NCBI GenBank assembly: GCA_014384565.1
Contig: JACNFO010000024.1
Span: forward strand, 28,802-92,801
DNA: 64,000 nt
Source of the DNA: Candidatus Pseudothioglobus aerophilus
Lineage (GTDB): Bacteria > Pseudomonadota > Gammaproteobacteria > PS1 > Pseudothioglobaceae
Reading direction: 5' to 3'
Both the position numbers and the translations under genes were made by a program. Below the pieces are notes generated by a model. The model made no database searches, was not told the origin of the DNA, and worked only from the letters and a program-made list of their open reading frames with translations. This document shows positions 27,619 to 36,253 of the stretch, in pieces (the first letter of the stretch is position 1; every line of letters begins with the position of its first letter).

Positions 27619-28992
27619 ATGACTATAAGCACATCTGCTCTCCAACAAAAAAATGCTAAGCATCTTATTCAATCCTTTAGTGATTTAAGTTACATCAATA
27701 AGCCTGAGGAAACTCATATCATCAGCCGAGCAGATGGAGTTTATATCTATGACAATGATGGTAAGAAGATTTTAGATAGTATGTCTGGCCTATGGTGCGT
27801 TAATATGGGCTATGGTCAACAATCAATTATTAAGGCTGTGAATGAGCAAATGAAAGAGCTTGTTTACTATAATAATTTCTTTGGGTCTAGTCATCCTTCT
27901 GCAATTAAGTTATCTGAAATGATTGCGGATAAAACTCCAGAAGGGATGAATAAAGTTTATTTTTGTGGTTCTGGATCTGAAGCAAATGATACTGTTGTGA
28001 GATTAACAAGACACTATTGGAGTGCAAAAGGCAAGCCCTCTAAGTCTGTCATTATTAGTCGTAAAAATGCCTACCATGGCTCTACTATGGCAGGGGCTAG
28101 TTTAGGAGGAATGAGCGCCATGCATGCTCAAGGCGGCTTACCAATTGCTGATATTGAACATGTAGAACAACCCTACTATTATGATGCTTGCGTCGAAGCA
28201 GGTGGAAAAATTGATGAGGATGAATTCGGAATTAAGATGGCTCAAAGCCTTGCTAAAAAGATTGACGAGCTTGGTGAAGATCGCGTTGCTGCATTTATTG
28301 CAGAGCCTGTTCAAGGAGCTGGAGGCGTTATTATTCCTCCAAAAACTTATTGGCCAGAGATTAGTAGAATTTGTAAAGAGAGAAATATCCTTTTAGTTGC
28401 AGATGAAGTAATATGTGGCTTTGGAAGGACTGGGGAATGGTTTGGCTCTGGACACTTTAACTTTAAGCCAGATTTAATGGCATTTGCAAAGGGAGTAACT
28501 TCGGGTTATCTGCCAGTTGGAGGTGTTATTGTTCATGATGATATTGTGGATGTATTAGCCTCAGCTAAGGAAGAGTTTAATCATGGATATACTTATTCAG
28601 GACATCCAGCCTGTATGGCTGCAGCTATAGCTAATCTTGAGTTAATGGAGAGCACTAATATAATTCACCAAGTTAAAAATAATACCGCCCCATACTTGGG
28701 AAGCAAGTGGAAGGATTTAGAGAATCATTCCTTGGTGGGTGAAGCTAGACAACTTGGAATGCTTGCAGCAATTGAAATTGTTGAAGATAAAGAAAATTGC
28801 AAGCGATTTGATAATAGTGGAGAGATTGTTGGAAAATGCCGTGATTTTTGTTATGAGAACGGCATAGTAATGAGGGCAATTAAAAATAAGATGGTTATTT
28901 CTCCTCCTTTAATTTGTACTAATGAGCATATTGATGAGATAATTGAAAAGGTTTGGAAGTGTCTTGATTTGACTGCCAAATCAATTAAGTAA
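27619..28992 (+). CDS. spuC: Class III aminotransferase, putrescine/GABA-pyruvate type (SpuC-like)
   Basis: The 457-residue PLP enzyme has the family motifs: Asp262-Glu263 in LLVADEVICGFGRTG and the PLP lysine Lys291 in MAFAKGVTSGYLPVGG. It resembles SpuC, which transfers an amino group from putrescine or cadaverine to pyruvate. In this island PuuA and PuuB already provide the gamma-glutamyl route, so it could instead act on GABA or 5-aminovalerate. It starts the plus-strand catabolic unit and puuB follows 13 bp later. Confidence 0.85.
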   Translation: MTISTSALQQKNAKHLIQSFSDLSYINKPEETHIISRADGVYIYDNDGKKILDSMSGLWCVNMGYGQQSIIKAVNEQMKELVYYNNFFGSSHPSAIKLSEMIADKTPEGMNKVYFCGSGSEANDTVVRLTRHYWSAKGKPSKSVIISRKNAYHGSTMAGASLGGMSAMHAQGGLPIADIEHVEQPYYYDACVEAGGKIDEDEFGIKMAQSLAKKIDELGEDRVAAFIAEPVQGAGGVIIPPKTYWPEISRICKERNILLVADEVICGFGRTGEWFGSGHFNFKPDLMAFAKGVTSGYLPVGGVIVHDDIVDVLASAKEEFNHGYTYSGHPACMAAAIANLELMESTNIIHQVKNNTAPYLGSKWKDLENHSLVGEARQLGMLAAIEIVEDKENCKRFDNSGEIVGKCRDFCYENGIVMRAIKNKMVISPPLICTNEHIDEIIEKVWKCLDLTAKSIK

Positions 28993-29005
28993 ATACTTTC
29001 TTTGC

Positions 29006-30274
29006 GTGCAATCTTATTACCTAGCATCTCGAAATATTGAGATTGATCAACCTAAGCTTACTGGCGACGTGCATGCTGACGTTTGCATAATTGGCGGAGG
29101 CTACACGGGTTTATCGACCGCTCTTTATTTAGCAAAAGAAGGAGTAAATGTTCTCCTACTTGAGTCCAACAAGCTGGCATCTGGAGCCTCTGGTGCTAAT
29201 GGAGGCCAAGTATCTGGTGGTATGAGAAGGGATCAGTTCTATCTAGAAAAAAAGTTAGGAGTTGATTATGCTAAAGTTTTATGGGAGATTGGCGAGAAAT
29301 CAAAATATCACGCTAAATATCTAATTGACCAATATCAAATTCAGTGTGATTATAAAAAAGGTATTGCCCACCCGAATCATAAGCAAAAATATTGCGAAGA
29401 GTCAAAACAATATGTAGATCATATGAATGAAAACTATGATTATCATGACATTGAGTATTTGAATGATAATGAAATGAGAGATGTGACTGGCTCAAATACA
29501 TATTATGGAGGTAGTTATGATGAAGGCGAGGCTCATTGTCACCCACTTAATTATGCACTTGGGATTGCAAAAGCTGCTATCTTAGCAGGCGCAAAGATCT
29601 TTGAAAATAGTCCTGCATTAAGTTATAAGATTAATGATGACCATGTAAAGGTAATAACTAAAGATGGCTCCATCAAAGCAGATCGGGTTGTTCTGGCTTG
29701 TAATGGTTACCTTGGTAATCTTGAAAAAAGCTTAACATCAAAAATACTGCCAATGAACAATTACATTGTTGCTACAGAGGCGCTAGATGACCAGACTGTT
29801 AAAAAAATTAACCCAAGAGATATCGCCTTTGCTGACTCTAGGTTTGTTATTAACTATTTTCGATTGAGTGCTGATAAGCGCTTACTTTTTGGTGGCGGTG
29901 AAAATTATTCACAAGAACTGTCGAATAATATTATTCCAATAGTCACCAAGCCTTTAGAGAAGATTTATCCATTTTTAAAGGGCGTAAAAATTGATTATGC
30001 TTGGGGCGGGAAGCTTGCGATAACGATGAATCGCCTGCCATTCTTTACAACACTCCATCAAGATAAAATTATATCTGCTCAGGGCTATTCTGGTCAAGGT
30101 GTTGCTCTTGCTAGCTACTCTGGAAAATTAGTTTCTGAGAAAATTACTGGAAATGGAGAGACTTTTGATATTATGGCAAAGATTCCAAGGCAAAGTTTCC
30201 CTGGTGGAAGGTTTCTTAGGAATCCAAGTATGAAGCTTGGCATGCTATATTATTCGCTAATGGACCGATTATAA
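29006..30274 (+). CDS. puuB: Gamma-glutamylputrescine oxidoreductase (PuuB-like FAD enzyme)
   Basis: The 422-residue DAO-family flavoprotein has the FAD-binding motif VCIIGGGYTGLSTALYLA at about 26-43 and ASGASGANGGQVSGG, as in PuuB and its close relatives. PuuB oxidises gamma-glutamylputrescine to the aldehyde, releasing ammonia and peroxide. The start is GTG, matching the SYY-A-S start of PuuB; no clear ribosome site is seen. It lies between spuC and speB on the same strand. Confidence 0.88.
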   Translation: MQSYYLASRNIEIDQPKLTGDVHADVCIIGGGYTGLSTALYLAKEGVNVLLLESNKLASGASGANGGQVSGGMRRDQFYLEKKLGVDYAKVLWEIGEKSKYHAKYLIDQYQIQCDYKKGIAHPNHKQKYCEESKQYVDHMNENYDYHDIEYLNDNEMRDVTGSNTYYGGSYDEGEAHCHPLNYALGIAKAAILAGAKIFENSPALSYKINDDHVKVITKDGSIKADRVVLACNGYLGNLEKSLTSKILPMNNYIVATEALDDQTVKKINPRDIAFADSRFVINYFRLSADKRLLFGGGENYSQELSNNIIPIVTKPLEKIYPFLKGVKIDYAWGGKLAITMNRLPFFTTLHQDKIISAQGYSGQGVALASYSGKLVSEKITGNGETFDIMAKIPRQSFPGGRFLRNPSMKLGMLYYSLMDRL

Positions 30275-30309
30275 TAAAGAGCTAGTTTTTCAACATATAG
30301 GAAAAATTA

Positions 30310-31284
30310 ATGAGTACTGATGACTTTGAAGATATAAAGACTGATCAAGCTTTCACTAAAAAAACTCTCTATGGCAGAGACAATGAAATGACCTATGGCG
30401 GCGCTCTTAGTTTTTTAAGGCGCAAGTATACAAAGAATCTAAAGGGTGTTGATATTGCTGTGAGCGGCATTCCATTTGACGCTGCAACGAGTTTTAGACC
30501 TGGTGCAAGGTTTGGCCCGAAAGCAATAAGAGAGGCCTCAGTTCAGCTTGCAGAATTATTAGCATTTCCAGATGGAATCGATCCCTTCAAAACATTAGCA
30601 GTAACAGATTATGGAGACTGTGAATTGGATTATGGTTTTCATGGAAATGTGGTTGCTCAAATCGAGGCTCATGCTAAAACTATATTAGACTCTGGGGCAG
30701 AGATGCTCACTTTTGGGGGTGATCATTTCGTAACCTATCCACTTTTAAGGGCACACGCTGCAAAGCATGGACCGGTTGCGCTTGTTCATTTTGATGCGCA
30801 TACAGATACGTGGCCCGATGAAGATGGGAGGCTTGATCATGGCACGATGTTTTCAAGAGCCATCAAAGAAAATTTAATTGATACCGGGCACTCCATACAA
30901 GTTGGAATAAGAACTCATAATAGCAATACCAAGGGGGTGACTATTCTTGATGCGCCATGGGTTCATGAGAATGGCGTAAATAAAGTAATTAAAAAAATAA
31001 TTGAAGTCGTTAAAGATCGCCCTGCATACCTTACTTTTGATATTGATGGGCTTGACCCAGCCTATGCACCTGGAACTGGAACACCAGTCTCGGGAGGTTT
31101 AACTTCTGCCCAGGCCTTAGGAATTATTAGGGGCTTAGAAAATTTAAATTTTATTGGTGCAGATGTTGTTGAAGTGGCTCCAGTTTATGATCATGCTGAA
31201 ATTACAGCAATTATTGCAGCGACTATTGCGCATGATTATCTAGTTATTAGGGCAAAACAAAAAATGAAAAAAGTAAAAATTTAA
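30310..31284 (+). CDS. speB: Agmatinase (ureohydrolase family)
   Basis: SpeB hydrolyses agmatine to putrescine and urea. The 324-residue protein keeps the dimanganese ligands: His139 in GGDHFVTYP, Asp162, His164 and Asp166 in HFDAHTDTW, and Asp244/Asp246 in TFDIDGLDP. Similarity to E. coli SpeB runs along the whole length. Its place in the island suggests that imported or internally made agmatine feeds the putrescine pathway. A guanidinobutyrase is the main alternative. Confidence 0.88.
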   Translation: MSTDDFEDIKTDQAFTKKTLYGRDNEMTYGGALSFLRRKYTKNLKGVDIAVSGIPFDAATSFRPGARFGPKAIREASVQLAELLAFPDGIDPFKTLAVTDYGDCELDYGFHGNVVAQIEAHAKTILDSGAEMLTFGGDHFVTYPLLRAHAAKHGPVALVHFDAHTDTWPDEDGRLDHGTMFSRAIKENLIDTGHSIQVGIRTHNSNTKGVTILDAPWVHENGVNKVIKKIIEVVKDRPAYLTFDIDGLDPAYAPGTGTPVSGGLTSAQALGIIRGLENLNFIGADVVEVAPVYDHAEITAIIAATIAHDYLVIRAKQKMKKVKI

Positions 31285-31296
31285 TTTCTTAAGAAT

Positions 31297-32016
31297 ATGA
31301 TGAAAATTGGAATATTATTAGTCGGAAGGGCTTCAGAAGATTTGGTTGAAGAATATGGTACTTATGCAGAAATGCTTATTGCGCTTATTAATTCTGAAGA
31401 GCAAGTGTTTGAGTTTAAAACATTTAATATTCTTGATTCAGTATTTCCAAAAGATCACCTTGAGTGTGATGGATGGATTGTTACTGGCTCTCCACACGGC
31501 GTTTATGAGGGACACTCTTGGATACCAGTAGTCAGTGATCTGATTAAAAATATCTATAAAGACAGACTACCAATCTTTGGAGTATGTTTTGGTCACCAGT
31601 TAATTGCCCAAGCGCTTGGAGGACATGTTGAAAAGTCAATAAAAGGATGGGGTTTGGGACTTCATACTTATCAAATTAGTAATAAAACAGGTTATATGAG
31701 TAACTTGTTGGAGGAGGTGACCTTAAATATTTGTCATCAAGATCAGGTCCTTCAAGCGCCAGTCGGCGCTACTGTTTATGCAAAATCTGATTTTTGTGAA
31801 AATGCTGGTTTTTATATTAAAGATAAAGTTCTTACAATGCAAGCGCATCCAGAGTTTTTGGTTGATTTCACAAAGGACCTTCTAGCAGCTCGAAGAGATA
31901 TAACAATTCCAAAAGAATTTGTAGACCCTGCTTTAATTAAGCTTAAAGCGAAGCCAGAAAGCGTTCAATCAGCTCAGTTTGCTGAGACTATAAGGCAGTT
32001 TTTTAAATTAAGTTAG
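31297..32016 (+). CDS. Class I glutamine amidotransferase-like hydrolase (GMP synthase-like), possible gamma-glutamyl-GABA hydrolase
   Basis: The 239-residue protein has a full class I triad: Cys97 in FGVCFGHQLIAQALGG, His184 and Glu186 in QAHPEF. It belongs to the stand-alone GMP-synthase-like amidotransferases and lacks the sequence features of PuuD (peptidase C26). Such proteins hydrolyse gamma-glutamyl amide bonds. Because it follows speB by 12 bp and no puuD is present, it is a candidate for the missing gamma-glutamyl-GABA hydrolase. That is inference. Its 3' end overlaps that of lhgO by 9 bp. Confidence 0.75.
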   Translation: MMKIGILLVGRASEDLVEEYGTYAEMLIALINSEEQVFEFKTFNILDSVFPKDHLECDGWIVTGSPHGVYEGHSWIPVVSDLIKNIYKDRLPIFGVCFGHQLIAQALGGHVEKSIKGWGLGLHTYQISNKTGYMSNLLEEVTLNICHQDQVLQAPVGATVYAKSDFCENAGFYIKDKVLTMQAHPEFLVDFTKDLLAARRDITIPKEFVDPALIKLKAKPESVQSAQFAETIRQFFKLS

Positions 32017-33225
32017 TTTGTTATAAGCCTCAGTCGCTTTATCCGTAATATACCTTCCAATTGGTATAGCTGAAGTTGCTGCAGGAGATGGTGCATTACA
32101 TACATGGATTGATCGCCTGCTCTCAGCAAATAAAAAGTCATGCACAAGTGTGCCATCATCCAAAACTGCTTGTGCTCTAATTCCTGCAGGGTATGGCTGG
32201 AGATCGCTAAGTTTTACCAAAGGGCTATATTTTTGCACCTCCTTTAAATAACCTCTCTTAAAGATTGAATTTTTCATTTCATATAAACCCGATTTAAAGT
32301 TTTTCATAAGTACTTTATGAAACCCTTTGAATGATAATAGTTGAAAACTATCCTTAAGGCTGAAATTAAACTTACTATAACCCTCACGTTTAAATCCAAG
32401 AACTGCATTTGGTCCAACAGTTATGCTTCCATCAATCATTTTGGTTAAGTGAACTCCTAAGAAGGGGAGAGTTGGGTCAGGTATTGGGTAGATCAAATGC
32501 TTAACGAGATTGTTATGTTTTTCAGGAAGCTTGAAGTACTCTCCTCTAAATGGAACAATTTGAAAGTTAATTTTAATTTTAAGTAGTTTTGCTATTCGAT
32601 CAGCCATTAGCCCAGCGCAGCAAACAAGGTATCTTGAGCTGAATGTTTCATTCGAAGTTATTATTTGAATTTTATCTTCGTCTTCTTTAAGATTAATTAT
32701 TTTAGTGTTAAGAAGAAACATGCCACCTAATGACTCAAATTGCTCTGACATTTTCCTTGTAATTAATTTATAGTTAACGATTCCAGTTGACTTGACTAAA
32801 AGCGCACCAATACCAGAGATGTGTGGTTCAATTTCATTTAATGTTTTTTCGTTTAAAATTTCAACTTCAATATCATTCGATTTGCACCGCTCATAAAGCT
32901 CTTTCATCCGCTTCAATTCTGTGTCATTAGTTGCTACTAACAGCTTACCACACTGCTGATATGGAATTTTATGAAGCAAGCAGAATTTGATTGTTTCTGT
33001 TAATCCTTCTCTGCAAAATTTTGCCTTTAAGCTGCCAGGTTCATAGTAAACACCAGCATGAATGACGCCACTATTGTGTCCCGTTTGGTGTTGAGCGAAA
33101 GATTCCTCTTTTTCAATTAGCAGGATGCGTTTATCAGGGTGTTTTGTGATAAGTGAAAGTGCCGTCGAAACGCCAACAATACCTCCTCCTAAAACAACAT
33201 AATCGAACATTAGCTCCGTATTCAT
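32008..33225 (-). CDS. lhgO: L-2-hydroxyglutarate dehydrogenase/oxidase LhgO
   Basis: LhgO oxidises L-2-hydroxyglutarate to 2-oxoglutarate and passes electrons to the quinone pool. The 405-residue FAD protein has the dinucleotide motif VVLGGGIVGVSTAL (10-23) and the LhgO block QTGHNSGVIHAGVYYEPGSLKA near 47-68. It lies 24 bp downstream of glaH on the same strand, the standard glaH-lhgO arrangement of glutarate breakdown. It should act at the inner face of the inner membrane. Confidence 0.92.
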   Translation of the reverse strand: MNTELMFDYVVLGGGIVGVSTALSLITKHPDKRILLIEKEESFAQHQTGHNSGVIHAGVYYEPGSLKAKFCREGLTETIKFCLLHKIPYQQCGKLLVATNDTELKRMKELYERCKSNDIEVEILNEKTLNEIEPHISGIGALLVKSTGIVNYKLITRKMSEQFESLGGMFLLNTKIINLKEDEDKIQIITSNETFSSRYLVCCAGLMADRIAKLLKIKINFQIVPFRGEYFKLPEKHNNLVKHLIYPIPDPTLPFLGVHLTKMIDGSITVGPNAVLGFKREGYSKFNFSLKDSFQLLSFKGFHKVLMKNFKSGLYEMKNSIFKRGYLKEVQKYSPLVKLSDLQPYPAGIRAQAVLDDGTLVHDFLFAESRRSIHVCNAPSPAATSAIPIGRYITDKATEAYNKLT

Positions 33226-33249
33226 TTTTACAAGTGTATATGGAATAAA

Positions 33250-34209
33250 TTATTTATCATTATCGCCAGTATTTTCAGCAAAAACACCTCTTTGACGAAG
33301 AAGTTCTCTATGAAGGTTTTTTTTGGCTATAAATTTGTCTCTTCCATGAAGCCAGCAATAATTATTAATAATAAGCATACTGCCTTCGGGTAATTTTATA
33401 TTTGAAGTATTCGTCTCTTTTTCAAGTGACTCTCCCATTTCATATAAATAAAGCCCTTGCTCAATATTCAAAGGTTCAACGAATTGATCAATAAAAGACA
33501 TAATTGGCTTTCCATCATTCATCTCCTCTAAAAAGATTGGATGAGACGTTTTATAAGCAATATTTTTACTAGAGGGCGATCCCCATTGAAGATTTTCTTT
33601 TGCTAATGGATGATGATAAAATTTGTCCAAATCTTTCCAATCATCAACATGAAGTAAAAGTGAATCACCACCTTCGACATCAATTTCAAGAATTTTTTGC
33701 ATGATTACCCAGTCAGTAGTCTCTTCAACATAAGTCCCATCATTGTGGAGTTCCATTCTGCGATGAGCTTGACGGAGGTAGCTGTCACTATTATCTTCAT
33801 TTTTAACACTAAATCTTGCATAAAACTTGCCAGACATTGAATCAAGGTTTGGAATGCCGATAAGATGAGAAATTGCCGTAGAAAGTAGAACATTAAAATC
33901 TATAAACTCTATTCCGTTAAGCGTTGAGTTATTTAATAGCTCACATTCCAGTAATATTGCCCCTGTTGATCGATTCTTAAGAGTTTTTAATAGAAATTTA
34001 CCTAAAGTATCATCGGTTAGCTTGTTTAGACAATTAGCAAGATAAAACCTTAAAAACGGTTTATATTCAATTGATTGAACATTGTAATCAACTATTTTCT
34101 TAGAAAATTTTTCTACAGTATTTTTTGATAGCTTAAGGACCTGAACTCTTGAGTTATTTTTGTGTTGACTCAATTCAAAACCAACATTTAAAGTATTTTT
34201 TGAATTCAT
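33250..34209 (-). CDS. glaH: Glutarate 2-hydroxylase GlaH (CsiD)
   Basis: GlaH hydroxylates glutarate to L-2-hydroxyglutarate, turning 2-oxoglutarate and O2 into succinate and CO2. The 319-residue protein matches CsiD along its length. The iron ligands are His155 and Asp157 in MELHNDGTYVEE and His288 in WLHGRD; the 2-oxoglutarate-binding arginine is in HRELLRQRG. YARFSVKNEDNSDSYLRQ is a family block. Together with lhgO and the divergent regulator it forms a complete glutarate-to-2-oxoglutarate module. Confidence 0.94.
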   Translation of the reverse strand: MNSKNTLNVGFELSQHKNNSRVQVLKLSKNTVEKFSKKIVDYNVQSIEYKPFLRFYLANCLNKLTDDTLGKFLLKTLKNRSTGAILLECELLNNSTLNGIEFIDFNVLLSTAISHLIGIPNLDSMSGKFYARFSVKNEDNSDSYLRQAHRRMELHNDGTYVEETTDWVIMQKILEIDVEGGDSLLLHVDDWKDLDKFYHHPLAKENLQWGSPSSKNIAYKTSHPIFLEEMNDGKPIMSFIDQFVEPLNIEQGLYLYEMGESLEKETNTSNIKLPEGSMLIINNYCWLHGRDKFIAKKNLHRELLRQRGVFAENTGDNDK

Positions 34210-34231
34210 AGTAATATATTAAGTATTTTTC

Positions 34232-34257
34232 AATAATGTCGACATTATTAAATTATA
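34232..34257 (-). promoter_or_regulatory. glaH promoter -10 with overlapping palindromic operator
   Basis: On the minus strand a TATAAT lies at 34252-34257, with a -35-like TTGAAT at 34274-34279 (16-bp spacer). The perfect 18-bp palindrome AATAATGTCGACATTATT at 34232-34249 covers the expected start point of glaH. This is a good repressor site for the adjacent GlaR-like protein. A second inverted repeat, TAACTACA (34256-34263) with TGTAGTTA (34287-34294), lies nearby and flanks a TATACT that could be the -10 of the regulator gene. Confidence 0.6.
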
Positions 34258-34336
34258 ACTACATTTTTAAATAATTCAAGCTATACTGTAGTTAAATTGT
34301 AAATTATCTAACTTTAAATTAAATAAAAAATAGTGA

Positions 34337-34999
34337 ATGGATACTTCTAAGCAAAATACAGCTTCTAAAATTCTTGATGCATTAACGAGTGATATTATTC
34401 AGGGCGTGTTCCCACCTGGGGAAAAATTACAAATTAAAACTTTAAAAGATCGCTATAAAGTTGGAACAAGTCCAATTAGAGAAGCACTATCGCAACTAAT
34501 TGCCAAAGATTTAGTTGTTTCTGAAAACCAAAAAGGCTTTTATGTTAGTAATATATCTATTGATGATTTAACTGACATTTATCAGGCAAGATCAAAAATA
34601 GAGGGCTTATGTCTTGATATGGCTATAAAAAAAGGTGGTGATTTTTGGGAGTCAAAAATAATTGCAGCTTCTCATTTATTAGCTAAATATAGCAAATCTG
34701 AAAATATTGATATGGACGAATGGCAAAATCGACATTTTTCATTTCACGAAGCATTGGTTTCTGGTTGTAATTCCCCAAGGCTTTTTCAGATAAGGCAATC
34801 ACTTTATGAAAAATCTACCCGATACCGAAATCTTTGGCTTCAAGAAAACGTTACTAACTATGAAAGGCTGCAAGCAAATCAGAACGAGCATGTTGCGCTT
34901 ATGGTATTGGTGCTTGAAAGGGATTCCATGCCTGCTCAAAAGCTTATAGAGGCACACATAATGACACCGGTCGAGATTATAAAGAAAAACCTGCCTTAA
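34337..34999 (+). CDS. glaR: GntR/FCD family regulator, GlaR (CsiR)-like
   Basis: The 220-residue protein resembles E. coli GlaR/CsiR along its length, for instance in FPPGEKLQIKTLKDRYKVG, SPIREALSQLIAKDLVVSENQKGF and the C-terminal LIEAHIMTPVEIIKK. GlaR represses the glutarate genes and is released by glutarate. It has an N-terminal winged helix-turn-helix and an FCD domain. It is divergent from glaH across 127 bp that hold two inverted repeats. Its stop overlaps the 3' end of rppH by 4 bp. Confidence 0.9.
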   Translation: MDTSKQNTASKILDALTSDIIQGVFPPGEKLQIKTLKDRYKVGTSPIREALSQLIAKDLVVSENQKGFYVSNISIDDLTDIYQARSKIEGLCLDMAIKKGGDFWESKIIAASHLLAKYSKSENIDMDEWQNRHFSFHEALVSGCNSPRLFQIRQSLYEKSTRYRNLWLQENVTNYERLQANQNEHVALMVLVLERDSMPAQKLIEAHIMTPVEIIKKNLP

Positions 35000-35532
35000 T
35001 AAAGCTTGATGGCAGTAAACTGCAGAGGCCGAGAAAGTTTTGTTGGAATGCTATGTTCATTTTCAAATAGAATTGGTGCTAATGCTTTTAACATATCCTC
35101 ATAGACCGCTCTTTTAAAGTCAATCACTTCATCGACTGGTTTCCAGTAATCAACCCACTTCCAGTCATCAAACTCAATATCATGGTGTGAGTCAAGAGTA
35201 ATATTGTCATCACCAGATTTAAGTTTTAATAGGAACCAAACCTGTTTCTGACCAATACAGGTTGGTTTTTGGCGACGCCTAATGTGCTCTGTAGGCAGAT
35301 CATAACGTAGCCATTTAGGAGTTTTAGCTAAAAGAGTTACATGGTCTGGATTAAGACCAACCTCTTCTTCAAGCTCTCTATAGAGAGCATCTAGCTCAGT
35401 TTCATCGGTGTCAATTCCACCCTGAGGAAGTTGCCATGCATCTTGTTTAAAGCGCTTTGCTAGAAGTATTTGCCTTTTTTCATTAGTAATTACAATGCCA
35501 ACATTTGCGCGATATCCATCGCTATCTATCAC
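34996..35532 (-). CDS. rppH: RNA pyrophosphohydrolase RppH (Nudix)
   Basis: RppH removes pyrophosphate from 5' triphosphate RNA ends and so triggers RNase E-dependent decay. The 178-residue protein has the start DSDGYRANVGIV and a complete Nudix box from Gly38 to Leu60 (GGIDTDETELDALYRELEEE with V-G-L following). Length is normal for the family. Its start overlaps the stop of the Bax inhibitor-1 family gene by one base. Confidence 0.95.
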   Translation of the reverse strand: MIDSDGYRANVGIVITNEKRQILLAKRFKQDAWQLPQGGIDTDETELDALYRELEEEVGLNPDHVTLLAKTPKWLRYDLPTEHIRRRQKPTCIGQKQVWFLLKLKSGDDNITLDSHHDIEFDDWKWVDYWKPVDEVIDFKRAVYEDMLKALAPILFENEHSIPTKLSRPLQFTAIKLY

Positions 35533-36191
35533 TAGTCATCGCCAGAAAACACACCTAGTAGGTGAAGAAGGCTTAAGAATAGGTTGTAAATAGAAATGTA
35601 TAGAGTAACCGTTGCCATGATGTAATTGGTCTCTCCACCATGAATAATATTGCTTGTTTCATATAATATAAGGCCACTCATTAGTAAAATGAATGCAGAT
35701 GAAACTGCAAGAGATAAAGCAGGCATTTGGAAAAAGTATGCTGCTATACCCGCTAAAAATGCAACTACTATTCCAGCAGTCAGGAAGCCGGACATAAAGC
35801 TAAAGTCTTTTTGAGATGTAATAGCATAGAAAGAAAGCGATAAAAAGATGACCGCAGTTCCTGTCATTGCCATTCCAACAAGCTCGGCCCCATTTGAGAA
35901 GGCGGTTGTGTATGCGCCAACAATTGGCCCAAGGGTTAAACCCATGAAGCCAGTTAGTGCAAAGACTGCGAGGATTCCAAAAGCCGAATTTCTAAGCTTT
36001 GTCACCAAAAATAAGAGGCCAAAATAGCCACCAAGCGTTATTAGAAGACCAAAGTAAGGCAGTCTAAGATACATTGATAAATAAGCCATTAAGCCACTGA
36101 AAAGAAGTGTTGCTGATAAAAGCTGATACGTATTTCTTAGCGTCCGATTTATTACAATCGCGCTTGAAGTTGTCTGAACATTTGTAGGCAT
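35532..36191 (-). CDS. Bax inhibitor-1/YccA family inner-membrane protein
   Basis: The 219-residue protein has seven hydrophobic helices and the BI-1 features NRTLRNTYQLLSATLLFSG at the start, LTGFMGLTLGPIVGAY in the middle and YETSNIIHGGETNYI near the end. In E. coli the relative YccA modulates the FtsH protease; others conduct calcium. It is in a two-gene unit with rppH and divergent from murD (62-bp gap). Confidence 0.88.
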   Translation of the reverse strand: MPTNVQTTSSAIVINRTLRNTYQLLSATLLFSGLMAYLSMYLRLPYFGLLITLGGYFGLLFLVTKLRNSAFGILAVFALTGFMGLTLGPIVGAYTTAFSNGAELVGMAMTGTAVIFLSLSFYAITSQKDFSFMSGFLTAGIVVAFLAGIAAYFFQMPALSLAVSSAFILLMSGLILYETSNIIHGGETNYIMATVTLYISIYNLFLSLLHLLGVFSGDD

Positions 36192-36253
36192 AATAAAATT
36201 GTGAAGTAAAAGTGTAAAATATAGTCAATTTTGGTCGAAAACACAAGGTTTTC

